From NCBI GenBank assembly GCA_917880885.1, contig OU862917.1, positions 51,134,727 to 51,198,726 of the forward strand: a stretch of 64,000 nt of DNA. Direction: 5' to 3'. A program made the translations under genes and the position numbers. The stretch is from Limnephilus marmoratus (Eukaryota > Arthropoda > Insecta > Trichoptera > Limnephilidae). Each line of letters begins with the position of its first letter. The stretch's first letter is position 1. The notes below the pieces were generated by a model that was not told where the DNA came from, did not search any database, and saw only the letters and a program-made list of their open reading frames with translations. Below, one piece after another: positions 10,774 to 21,756 of this stretch.

Positions 10774-10799
10774 TAATAAGATAGCGTGCTGAAGTAGAT

Positions 10800-11135
10800 A
10801 TTTTTGTCGATAATCTATATGGATTCAGTAAAAATGTTCTGCGATTGCTGAAAAATATGTTGTGCTAATTTATAAAATGTATAGGTATCATTTGTATCTC
10901 TACATACGTCTCTTTTTATTATATTTTTATCTTTTCCTATTTCTAATTGTTTTTTTAATCTATTTTTAATTTAAACAATTTAAAGATTTACCAATGTATA
11001 ATTTCATTGATTGATTTTATGTAATCTGTATCTTTAACCTATTTGCCCCATTTGTATAATTAACTGAGTTTTTTAACTGGATTGTTCACGTGAGTGAGAA
11101 CAATCTGTAAAAACTCAGTATAAATAAATAAATAT
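10800..11135 (+). mobile_element. LINE 3' UTR end with nested stem-loop and (TAAA) tail
   Basis: AT-rich sequence ends in a strong nested hairpin: actgagttttt ... aaaactcagt outside (11066-11120) and gattgttc ... gaacaatc inside, followed by the tail ataaataaataaatatt. The tail type and hairpin are typical of CR1/Jockey-like LINE 3' ends. No coding is left. Confidence 0.5.
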
Positions 11136-11472
11136 TAAAAATTATATTTATTTTTAATTTTAAGTAGGTACCTACGTTAGGTACCAAATTTGATTGATTG
11201 TTCTTTAATGCCTCATCCGCACGTTTGGAAAACCTCAACAAACCTTCACAAACGCAAACGTGCGGATAGGGTGTTTGGCTTGGTTTACGTAAGTTTGCAA
11301 GCGTTTGTTGCCGATTTGCCGAGTGTCGGTTTTTAGTCACAAATCAAAGGGAATTTGCCGCAAGCGTTTGCAACGCATCCACACGTTTGTGAGCACTCAG
11401 TCTCGTCTGTGCAGTGGTGGCTAACGGACGTGAGTTGCGGTTAGTATATTCATGCGTGAGTTGTACTTCAAA

Positions 11473-11740
11473 ATGAGTGACTGGTCAAATGAGGACGTTT
11501 ACGATGCCGGGAATTCTATCAGGGAGAGCCATGCATTTGGGACCCAAGCCATAGAGAGCATAAGGATAATAAGAAGGTTACCGATGCATGGAGTCGCGTT
11601 AGTAACTTTTTGAAGAAACTAGTAAAGGAGCTGAAAGCCAAGAAGGAAATTTTTATATTCAGAAAACATCTAAAAAAGAAAGAAGAACGTATTCGTTTCT
11701 TCCACTTATTTTCTTGTATTTATAATAAAAATAACTTAAG
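11473..11740 (+). pseudogene. MADF-domain protein of the Harbinger element
   Basis: The ATG at 11473 begins MSDWSNEDV. After a frameshift near 11510 the frame (YQGEPCIWDPSHREHK, then VTDAWSRVSNFLKKLVKEL) gives a clear MADF/Myb-like DNA-binding domain: the CIWDP, HREHK and DAW motifs are diagnostic of the family. MADF or Myb/SANT proteins are the usual partner of PIF/Harbinger transposases and help bind element ends. It is interrupted by a repeat insertion after about 11736. A possible C-terminal remnant (ASSEQTNALASVWMATFEF) lies at about 12911-13025. Not functional as it stands. Confidence 0.65.
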
Positions 11741-12905
11741 GCGATCCTATATAGTCCAAGCAAAAATCGAAGAATTTACGCCCTTTTGTGGGAGGAGTTT
11801 AAAAATACTCGAGAAAAAAGCCTTTGGAAAGGTTGGAAAAGGTATTTGAGATTTTTTTTTACAGGTTGATTTCGTAAAGGCCTGTAAAAACATTAAGGCG
11901 ATCCACTAGTTCACTACTGTGCCGTGGACAGTAGTTCTTCGGTGGACGCCATAGGGGTCACTTTGAATAACCGAATTCGTCGACTAGCGGTCGTATTGTA
12001 AAAAATCAACGCGAAAATGCATATTTTATTTTATTTTATTTTGGGAAGATTGGGTGTAAATATCAACTTTTTTTGCGATTATTATAAAATAAACTGAATT
12101 TGCCACATTACACAATAAAACCATATCCGAAAAGGGGTTTATAAATAGGAGAGTTTGGACTTGAAAGTGTGTTTTTTAGACCTCATACTTTATTTTATTA
12201 TAGGCTTATTAAAAAACTTATTAAAAAAATGACTGATATTTTTAAGGGCCAAGGTATGTTCTACACGCAGTATTTAATTGAAGCATCTACAATACTTCTA
12301 AGCGGTCAAATTTTCAAAACAAAAACATATGATTTTGCATTATTTACTATGACTTCATCTTAACTCATTTTTTTCGCATTTTTTAATTGTATTAAAACAG
12401 AATTTTAAAATTGATTTCACGGAACAAAGCGACGCGGAGCCTAACGTTTAGGGGCGAACAGATAAAAAAAAACGGGCCTGACTAGTTATGTAGCCCTTCG
12501 GTGGACGGCATAGAGTTCACTTTGAAAATCCAAATTCGTCTACTGCCGGCCGTATTGTAAAATAACAACGCGAAAATGCATATTTTATTTTATTTTGTGA
12601 ACTTCGGGCGTAAATATCATTTTTTTTAGCGATTATTATAAAAGAAACTGAATTTGCTACATTAAACAATAAAACCATATTCGAAAAGGGGTTTATAAAT
12701 AGGAGAATTTGGACTTTTTACCGACGTTAAATTTTATTTTTTTATAGGCTTATTAAAAGACTTAAAAAAAACTGTCCAATATTTTTTAGGGCCAAGATAT
12801 GTTCTACACGCAGAAGCTTCTATAATACTTTTAAGCGATCCAATTTTCAAAACAAAAACATACAATTTTGTATGATTTTGCATTATTTACAATAGCTTCA
12901 TCTTA
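11736..12905 (+). repeat. Copies of the TTAA-GGCGATCC repeat family
   Basis: TTAAGGCGATCC occurs at 11736 and again at 11893. The sequence that follows contains two direct copies of the unit seen at 3185 (about 11940-12365 and 12490-12905), each with gcgattattataaaa and aggggtttataaatagg. Between them lies a block (12390-12470) that also occurs at 19120-19185 (gatttcacggaacaaagcga). No credible coding. Confidence 0.75.
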
Positions 12906-13031
12906 AGCCAAATGTTATGGCCGGTGCAACAACCTCGACGTCCGTCATGCTTGCCTCTTCAGAACAAACTAATGCACTCGCAAGCGTGTGGATGGCCACG
13001 TTTGAATTCCGAAATGAAGCCAAACGTTTTA

Positions 13032-16000
13032 GGCCAGTGCAATTAGCGCAAAAAAGGGGGTCGCGATCGGAATTATTCCGGTAGTCCCAATTTTTTTATA
13101 TGTTTTATACACTCATCTCCTGATGAAAAATCTGAGTTTTCGACCTTGGGTCACTTGAGCTTTCGCCGCCATTTTGAAAAAACCAGCCGAAATCGAGCCA
13201 AAATCTAGTTTTTCTCAAATATCTCATTCCCAATGAAAATTTTGGCTAAGGTAGCTTCACAAGTTTAGTAGAACATAAAATTACCTACAATTTTTATTAA
13301 AAATATTTTTTTCTATCTCTAATAAATATTGAGACACACAGCCGTAAAAATGTGTATAAATTTATAAAATCAAGAAAATTGCACGATGTGGTTTGGTTTT
13401 TTGGACGTACCTCTTTTTCAGGGCAAATTTGGGAAAAAATTACTGATATTAATTTTGTAGAGAATAAATTTTTTTATAAGAATTGTGATTTTTACGTTTT
13501 TTGTATTGTTTTTACTGATTTAAAGTATGAATAAACAAATATTGGTAGGTGAAAACATAAAAATTTATCACGATATTACCACGTCATTCGACTTTTGTTC
13601 ACTTTACATTTTTAACTATAATATCTATAAATAAATTAACTAGTGTGGGGGGTCACCCCCCCCCCCCCCTCCGACCCATTCACCCCCCCCCCCCCCCTTC
13701 CCACCCCCACCGGTTCCCTGCAGTTGGTGCCAATTAGCCACTCCAGGACTGGTCATCGAGCATCATTTAGTTCTAAATTGAGGTCGTCAGCTCCAAAAAT
13801 GTGGTTTAGCTTCTTCGATGGTTTTTTCAGATAATTTAGCTCTTTTTACATACAAAAATCATAAACAAAAATGATATTTTAAGAATTATTTCATTGGGAA
13901 TCGGTTATTTTTGTATTGAAATCTTTGTTTTTTTCTCATAAGTTCTCTACAGCTGCCAGCTCCCATGAAACTTTTGTCGGTCATAACGTAGGCTGCACAG
14001 GATTATAGCTCTTATAGGATTATGGATTTCTTTATCTGCATAACATTTGTGAGGGTATCGAGTCATTCTGTGGCGTTGAATCAGGAACGTCAGAGCAACA
14101 TGTAGAGATGAGGCTTACACGAATTAAGAGGGATAACAAAGACTTCCAAACTATCATTGATTGGTTTGCTTGCCATGAACCATTTCCTAAAACAAACGTG
14201 ATTATGTCTATAAGCAGTGGCACGATGATAAGAATGGGAAAAGATGGGGAAATTTCTTATGTCAACTTTGGAAACCTACACTTAAAACCAGCAGCATAAA
14301 AAAATCAGCGGGTGACTGTGACAATAGATCCATCAATGCTATTTCATCGTATGTGTATTGCCAAAAAGTGTGAAATTGAACATAAAGAATATTTCCAATA
14401 TGAACTATCTCCTGTCCCAATCTCTTTTCTCAGAGGAAGGCATGCGCAAAGAAACCAAATTCATATTTTATTTTTTACCAACCCTCTACCAAATAACACA
14501 GAACTGGGAAGAAGTATACACGTAGTGGATAGAGGATATTTACTGCACAATGTTGTATGGGGTTATGCTCAACCCTTTTCAATCATTTTTAGCAATATGT
14601 CAAGCTATGTACAAAATCATTATGATACCCAAATTAGGTTGAAAAAAAAAGCACTAAGGAAAAGTTTCTGGGAAATGAGAAGAACAAGTCTGGTTTTATT
14701 TCAATATTTAGAGCCTCACTTGAACGATCGAAAAAAACGACAGTACAAGCTGAAGAGGATGCTGATATTCTCATAACAACCACAGCAAACTCGTTGTCAT
14801 CTCCACGTGACGCAGTCATAATCATTGCTTAGGATATTGACCCGTTCGTACTCCTCACAGCTCTCTCACCTCCAAACGCATATTACCAAAAAGTTGGTAA
14901 AGGTAAATCACCTGACGCGTTCTATGTACTCCAACAAACGTTTTAAATACATTGAAATAGTTGAAAACATTTTATTCATTCATGCCATAAGTGGCGGCGA
15001 CATAACTGGTGCTCCGTTCGGTCAAGGTATATACAAATTTTGTAATATTCTTCTCAAGAACCACTCAGTGAATAAAACTTGTGTATTTCAAGATCCAAAA
15101 GCAAAGCGAGAAACAATCACTTTGGCTGCCGAACAATTCTTTGCACTTTTGTATGGCTGCAATGAGAAATCAAATTTGGAAAATTTAAGGTAGGTACATT
15201 CTTTTTGTCAAAGAGTGAAAAAGGACAAATTCAATTTATCCAGGCTACCACATACTTCAAAGTGCAGATTTGGCTTGGTCACCATAAAGATCCAACTGAA
15301 TGGGGGTGGAAGAAGGAGGCTGTTGGGTTACTAACTCCAGTACCAATGATGAAGGAGGCTGCACCTCAGGCGTTGCTGAACTTTATATCATGCCAATGCA
15401 AAAAAGGTTGCGCTAGAAAATGCACATATAGAAAGTCGGGTTTGAAATGCTCCCTACTCTGTATTCACTGGAATAGCAGCTCATGCGAGAATGCTGTGGC
15501 AGCCCTCGTTCGTGATGATGACGAGGAATTTGATAACCCAGTCGTCGTAAATTCGGCTGATGAGACATTGGAAGACTATATTGAAGCTTTTCGGGGCCCG
15601 TAAGTGGCAGTAACAAACGAAAGTCAATAGTCATAAATTTTAAGAAAACACATTTTTTTCTTCTTTTTTTACCACATCTATGTACTATGAACCTTAATTA
15701 ATATTTGTTTATATGTTATGATTATATCGATGTTTAATATTGCTGTTATGTATGTTACAGGTTATTTCAATAATAATTGTTTAAAAAAAAAGAATAATCA
15801 AGGAATGCCAAGATTATCTTCTGATTCATTTTTTTACCTAATTTTTGTGAAATTTTTGTATAAGAACCTGGATATCAAATTGCGAAATAAACATTAAACA
15901 TATACATACGTCGTTTATAAAATTTTATTCTCTACAAAATTGATATCAGTAATTTTTTCACAAAATTGTACTGGAAAAGAGATACGCACAAAAAACCAAA

Positions 16001-16350
16001 CCATGTCGAGCAATTTACCCGTTTTTATAAACTTGTATACTTTTTTACGACTGCATATCTCGATATTTATTAGAGAGAGAAGAAATTTTTCTAGATAAAA
16101 ATTGTAGGTAATTTTATGTTCTACTAAACTTGTACAGCTACTTTGGCCAATATTTTTATTGGAAATGAGATATTTGAGAAAAACTAGATTTTGGCGCGAT
16201 TTCGGCTGGTTTTTTCAAAATGGCGTCGAAAGCTCAAGTGACCCAAGGTCGAAAACTCAGATTTTACATCACTAGGTGAATATATAAAACATATAAAAAA
16301 ATTGGGACTACCGGAATAATTCCGATCGCGGATCGCTAATTGCACTGGCC
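13032..16350. mobile_element. TA-flanked element with ~440-bp inverted repeats and nuclease-CXC gene
   Basis: The ends are GGCCAGTGCAATTAGCG (13032) and its complement cgctaattgcactggcc (ends 16350), flanked by TA (13030-13031 and 16351-16352). The inverted arms run about 13032-13475 and 15913-16350 with scattered mismatches and small indels; shared blocks include ttttcgaccttgggtcac and attttgtagagaataaa. Between the arms lie poly-C tracts and one decayed protein-coding gene. It is inserted into the right part of the Harbinger-type element, whose sequence continues on both sides. No DDE transposase is recognised. Confidence 0.8.
14030..15603 (+). pseudogene. Decayed FEN/PIN-like nuclease with C-terminal CXC domain
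   Basis: The order of conserved pieces is: an N-terminal part ending in FAC-HEPFPKT and SISSG (14036-14299); VTIDPSMLFHRM and FQYELSPVP (14312-14420); VDRGYLLHNVVWG (about 14526); a segment with FLGNEKNKSGFI, then QAEEDADILI and, after a stop, DIDPFVLLTAL (14665-14860); ILFIHAISGGD (about 14974-15010); FFALLYGC; TTYFKVQIWLG with PTEWGW; and CQCKKGCARKCTYRKSGLKC (15391-15450), a CXC/tesmin-like zinc cluster, with an acidic tail. The acidic motifs follow the order of FEN/XPG nucleases. At least three frame breaks and several stops: dead copy. The family is widespread in invertebrate genomes as uncharacterised protein; the function is inferred. Confidence 0.6.
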
Positions 16351-16405
16351 TATTTGTAGAGATTTGGAGTTTGCGGCAAGTGGCAAACGTGCGGATGAGG
16401 CATAA

Positions 16406-18240
16406 TATATAAAAATGAATGTGTCACGTAAATAATTATCAATTTGTGATATAATTACTTACCTGACCACTAACCTGGTATTTTGAACAGCCCGTATTGG
16501 TTTGGCAACACTTTTTTCTCTCTGGTTTTGACACTTCTAGAAACGGCGGCGTCTTGGGAACCGCCGCAGTTTCAATGAGTCAAAAATACTGTAACGTATT
16601 AATTTTTGTGAGTTTAAGTACGCGAGTAGGTACTGTTTAATTTAATTTATTTTTATTATTTAGTTTGACAGCCTGTTGACGCTGTCGACGGAGGTGGGTA
16701 GCTTGCGCCGGGAAAGATGGCGGCGGACGTAAATTTGTGTTCCCAGACGGGACGGTTTTTTGACTTTTGGGTTCTTTAAAATTAAAAGAACGAGGCCTCG
16801 CTTATTTATGGATTAACGTCCGGGAGAATTTTTTCGCAATGCAGTTGCGTCAAGGCGTTGTGACCGTTAATTTAAAAGTTTCGGTGATCGTTGGAATGAG
16901 ATACCGATGCATCTAAAAAAAAAGGTGCCGTGATAATGGAAGTCCTGTTGCCTATTGAAGTAATGGTGACTCGTGCCATTTTGTTATGGTCCCGCCATGC
17001 GTTTTAATTGACATTGACTGGTCGTGGAGTTCGGCAGATTCGGCTCGGAACGTGGAGATTCGGATGCTGCCTCGCCAGGTGACGGAATGGCGTCTTGAGA
17101 CACCAAGGCGCGCGTGTTTTGGAAATAGAGTTCTCACTGCGTGGATGGGGATTTCTGGTTGCGGTCGTGGAAGATCCACACATCTGGATGCTCGAGGGTT
17201 CTCCTGGGGAAGGTGCCTGGTCCGGTCCACGGATGGTAGGACGTCTCAGATGGTCTTTGTCGCTAGCGGCGCGTCGGATTTGCGGTCAGTTTCTATAAAA
17301 CTCTCTTTCTCTCATCTGTTATTACTAGGATTATTAGTCACAAAAGGTATTTACACATATGTTTGTATTTTGTATATTTTTCCTTTCAATAAGAATTGTT
17401 CTAACATACTAAATCTTTCATTTGAGATGAACCCTACAATTTTTCCCACTAACTTGAGATGGATATCTTTGCTCTGCCTCTACCTACATAAATTCTCATT
17501 ACAATACTTTAATAATTTAAGTCTGATCGACATGTAAGAAGATCTTGAGGATAACCGCAACGTGTCCCGCGGAGTTCACGCGTCGCTTGAGGAGCGTGTT
17601 CAAGTCTTTTAGTTCGTGGAGAATGTGTTTATTCCGATTTTTATGATAATGGCTACCGGCCAGCCGAGTCCGATGTGAAATCGAAAGTAATTGGGGTAAT
17701 CCTGTTGATTACGCGCCGGGATCGATTGATCCTTACAACCGTCCGTCTTGTTGACTCCCGAGAAAATTGTCGTTCTCGCCCCGAAGGTTTTTGGAACCGT
17801 TGTTACGGATGGGACACGTGAGAGCCTGGAACCTCTGAGATTTAGAGGCCTATTGAAGCAGCTGCTGGACCTATACCGTGGAAGGATGACCTTGGCCTTC
17901 CCCTGATGTCGAGTTCCCGCGAAGGTTGTACTCGAGAACCCTTCCCCTAGTGTGGGACGAAACACTTCGCCCTTCGTACTCCGAGCTAGCCTCCTCGTCA
18001 CATCGGCATCCTCAACGTGTAATAGAAATAGATTAGCTTGGTTTAACATCTGGTCCATCGGGTATGTTTTTGTTAATTTGTTACTATTCCTTTTGTCATA
18101 TTATTTGAATACACTTTGTGTATGTACTTCTTTTACAATACATTTATGGAATCTTCCCAAACAATTTTGTTTCTTTTCACATTCTGGAACAAAAAAAAAG
18201 CAGAACCTTCCCACATTACGGATTGCTAGGTCCCACGTAA
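16406..18240. other. GC-richer unassigned block
   Basis: Base composition changes sharply (many cg-rich words such as aacggcggcg, gatggcggcgg, cgcgccggg). Frames of 183 codons (16986-17537) and 149 codons (17609-18058, minus) overlap each other's shadows, show no domain and contain low-complexity translation; I do not call them genes. It could be the leader of an LTR element or a host 5' region, but no LTR pair or splice pattern convinced me. Confidence 0.4.
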
Positions 18241-18359
18241 ACCTGAGAGAGAGATAACCTTATAAATGTTTGTAATGTATGAAAATCCATAGGTAAATAA
18301 AATTGCAATAGGTCATCCGTGCCGTTTGAAAATCTGAATGTACTGGGACTGAATATATT

Positions 18360-18505
18360 GAACGCATGAGAGGGGAGGGGCTCACAGGAGGGGGGGTCGC
18401 GGGAGAGGGGAGAGGGAAGGCGGGGAAGGTGGAGGGGGAATGCGTCGGGGGAAGGAGTCACGGGGGGAAGGGGAACGGGACGAATGGGAAAAGACACGCA
18501 AGGAG
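18360..18505 (+). repeat. Purine-rich low-complexity tract
   Basis: About 145 bp of almost pure G/A (gaggggagggg, gggagaggggagagggaagg) with few pyrimidines, able to form triplex or G-rich structures. The frames across it are compositional artefacts. Confidence 0.7.
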
Positions 18506-19299
18506 AAACAATTCCTTTATTAGTGGCATTGCATCGCATGCCGGGAACTCGCTAGTTTGAAATAAATATTATTCTAGGGCCCTCCACTTATGTAGGTAAT
18601 TGGATTTGATAATATGTTCAAGAAAGAAATTACATAGATTAATATCCATCAGAAGTATATGATTAAATTGACCTTATTTCGGGCATACAGAATCGCTCAC
18701 AATACGCTTCTATCGGTATAGTTTTCAGTGTCACAGAGGCGGGAGTCAAACCCCGACGAGGGCAAATAAAATCTTATTATCATGTTTATGTTTTCACTTG
18801 AGCCCCGGTCACACAACGAATGTATTACAATCTACAACCCCGCTTCCCAAAGATGACGTAAACCCTAAAGTAGGCCTAAGTCATCTTGGAGTAAGTCTTG
18901 AGAGAAATTCCTGTGTGGAGTTAAGGCGATCCAATAGTCCAGGAAAAAATCAAAATCGGAATTCACGCCCTTTTATGGGAGGAGTTTAAAAAATATCAAT
19001 AAAAAGCTTTTGGAAAGGTTGGAAAAGGTATTTGAGATTTTTTTTACATGTTGATTTCGTAAGGGCCTGTAAAAATTCTTAACGCATTTTTTAAGCATTG
19101 TTTATTGTAAAAAAACAGAATTTAAAAATTGATTTCACGGAACAAAGCGACACGGAGCCTAACGTCCGTTCCTCGCTCCGTCCGAGGGCGAACTAGAGAT
19201 GGACGATATACATCGATGTATTGTAAACACTCGATGTACAGTACCAATGTACCAATAAACTTTCAAGTCTTCAATGTACAGAAACTTTATTCAAAAAAT

Positions 19300-19720
19300 A
19301 TTTTATTTAAACTGAAAAAAAACATATATGTATACTCCACTGCCCAACATAAATACTCAACCAGGTCAGTAAGCAATAACATCCTGGTTACTCCCAGTTT
19401 GAACACATCTTTTGGACAGAGAAATAATAAATTCCATGCTATAAAATTATACAATGCTCTACCAGATCAAATCAAAAATATAAAGGAAATGAATATATTT
19501 AAAACAAAAGTAAAAATATGGCTGAGAGATCAAAGTGATAATAAAATTACAAACATCATGAAGATGATATAAAGACAATCCATAACCAAATACAAATATT
19601 TTAAAAAACTACAGGCCACCTCAGAACAGGAAATCCTAGTGAGGAGGTCTGTGAAAAAAAAATGAATCTATACTTATTATATACATCATACATACATGTA
19701 CAAACCTTGTTATTGAAATT

Positions 19721-19753
<33 letters not shown>
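19300..19753 (+). pseudogene. LINE 3' fragment with poly-A tail inside the hAT
   Basis: The reading frame ends with KLYNALPDQIKNIKEMNIF and WLRDQ (stop 19572), the usual C-terminus of a Jockey/CR1-like reverse transcriptase ORF. A short 3' UTR with a stem-loop (caggccacctca ... tgaggaggtctg, 19612-19651) and a 27-A run (about 19727-19753) follow. It is 5'-truncated, as expected for a LINE copy. Confidence 0.75.
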
Positions 19754-19755
<2 letters not shown>

Positions 19756-20089
19756 CATCGTATTGGACCGATGTATTGTTAATACTTCAACATCGAATAT
19801 ATATCGATGTTTTTTATTCGATGCATCGAATACGCAAACTATGAGATGAGCATCTATGAGTATGACCAACAGAGACTTACGACTGCAGTGACCATGCAGT
19901 GACTTTCACGACGTTTCGTGAATCGGAACGTAATAATCAGTTCAGTCAATATAAAACGCCTACCGTTTATCGGTTTGGCTGAATGGGTTATATTCCCTTT
20001 ACTGCGAAGCCGGTAAAAACAAACTTAAAAAATAAAACCTTAAATATGAAATAAAATTAATGGAGGGATTATAAATTACAATTCCCAAA

Positions 20090-20260
20090 GCTGTACAAAA
20101 TAGCTTTTAAGTATCTAACAATTGTTGGCACATCTGTGCCATAAGAAAGACTCTTTTCACAGGCAGAGCTAGTTTTTGACTGAGCAAAGAAACCGATTGA
20201 AGGGAAAAAGATTAAATAAACTTTTGTTTTTACGTAGCATTGAAAAAAATATTGGAATTT
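20090..20260 (+). pseudogene. hAT transposase C-terminal remnant
   Basis: The frame KYLTIVGTSVP, stop, ERLFSQAELVF matches the hAT dimerisation-domain signature (SVPSERLFS), followed by KKPIEG and TFVFT-like residues with several stops. It shows that the nested element is a decayed copy of an autonomous hAT. Confidence 0.65.
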
Positions 20261-21756
20261 GTAAACAAAATAAAGCCGTGTTTGCTGTGTGATTGTGATT
20301 TTTAATAAATATTTTTCCTTGTACTTAACTTAGCTAGTTTTCTTTAAGGCGTAAACATGTCTATTGCGAAAAACAATCGATGTTTTGAAAACATCGATGT
20401 ATTTCTCAATACATCGTATTAACATCGATGCAACCGATCGATGTATTACATCGGAAAAAACATCGATGTATTTTTTAAATGTCCATCCCTAGGGCGAACT
20501 GATAAAAAACGGGCGTGACAAGTTATGTAGCCTTTCGGTGGACACTTTGAAAATCCAAATTCGTCTACTGCCGACCGTATTGTAAAATAACAGAATAAGC
20601 CTAAGGCTAAGCCTAAAAAAATGAAGTATAAGGTCTATAAAAAATACTTTCAAGTCCAAACTCTCCTATTTATAAACCCCTTTTCGGATTTGGTTTTATT
20701 GTATAATGTGGCTAATTTAGTTTCTTTTATAATAATCGCAAAAAAAATTGATATTTACGCCCGAACTTCACAAAATAAAATAAAATATACATTTTCTAGT
20801 TGTTATTTTTGACATCAATCAATACGGCCCGCACACTATGAATTTGGATTCTTGAAGTGACCCTTATGGCATGGGCACAAGAACCATGCACTAGGCAGGC
20901 AATACCGATTTCGAATCAGTCACGCCCCAACCGGCGCGGGAGACAGACGTGTTACTCCGCGTCGCTTAGTTTCGTGAAATCAATTTTAAATTTCAGTTTT
21001 CTTACAATAAACAATGCGTGAAAAAGGAATTAATATTTTTTGAGGGGGGGGGGGTTCGGAAAAAATCACGTAATATCACGAAGGGGGGGGGGGGTAAAAT
21101 GAGATATCACGTGTATTTATTTTTTGTGATAATATTCTGAAAATTTCAAAATACATAAACAAAAAAAATACACGTGATTCTGGGGGGGGGGGGGGTTAGT
21201 CTAAAACCTCACCACATATCACCAGGGGGGGGGGGTTAAAAAGTTGCCAAAAAAAACATCACGTGATTAATGTACGACCCCTTTACGAAATCAACCTGTA
21301 AAAAAAAATTTTCCTGAACTTATTGGATCGCCTTAAATGCAGCATTTCACAATCCTCTATTAAAAGGATAACGTGTATTTTCGATTTATTTATTTATGAA
21401 ATCCGAGTTTACTTTTCGGTAGGTAGGTACTCAAATTTATGAGTAGGTACCTAGTGGCTACATATCGGACAAGTTAGCGGAGTTTTCTACCTATAGCGAG
21501 TATTTATTTGTTTAATATACGATATTCTGTGGATAAGCTTTGAGGATGGTGAAATACATCCAAAGTCTGATATCGAAATTAATTTTTGATGTATAAGAAT
21601 ACATTTGTGGTATCTTAAATAAAATTTAAAACATGTTTGCAAGGCCCATATCCTACTAATATTATAAAGGTGAAAGTTTGTATGGATGTATGTTTGTTAC
21701 TCTTTCACCAAAAAACTACTGAATGGATTTTAATGAAACTTTACAATAAAATAGCT

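Larger units (their letters stand above)
11209..16402 (+). mobile_element. PIF/Harbinger-type element with nested insertions
   Basis: Inverted termini TGCCTCATCCGCACGTTTG (11209) and caaacgtgcggatgaggca (ends 16402) are flanked by TAA on both sides (11206-11208, 16403-16405). Inside are a MADF-domain gene remnant, two copies of the TTAA-GGCGATCC repeat family and the TA-flanked nuclease-CXC element. No Harbinger transposase is seen in the present copy. Related gcaaacgtttg motifs recur near both ends. Confidence 0.7.
19194..20491 (+). mobile_element. hAT element nested in the TTAA element, perfect TSD
   Basis: The ends TAGAGATGGAC (left) and gtccatcccta (right) are flanked by a perfect duplication GGGCGAAC (19186-19193, 20492-20499). 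Subterminal zones carry many acatcgatgta motifs. It holds a LINE fragment and a dead transposase tail, so it is nested between two other elements. Confidence 0.88.
18925..21332. mobile_element. TTAA-flanked foldback element of the GGCGATCC family
   Basis: The termini GGCGATCCAATA (18925) and TATTGGATCGCC (ends 21332) are inverted repeats flanked by TTAA (18921-18924, 21333-21336), as in piggyBac- or Kolobok-type elements. The right part (20600-21300) is an inverted version of the family unit at 3185 and of the block gatttcacggaacaaagcg. A hAT element with perfect TSD splits the left arm. Long G tracts (12-15 G) lie at 21043-21235. Confidence 0.75.

Noticed and set aside
16986..17537. 183-codon plus-strand frame
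   Set aside because: No domain, overlapping frames on both strands, Trp/Arg/Leu-rich translation of GC-rich DNA, no splice or promoter support.
17609..18058. 149-codon minus-strand frame
   Set aside because: Same GC-rich block, no recognisable motif, likely chance.
18725..18780. tRNA-like B box (gagtcaaaccccgac)
   Set aside because: Single weak match without other tRNA parts.
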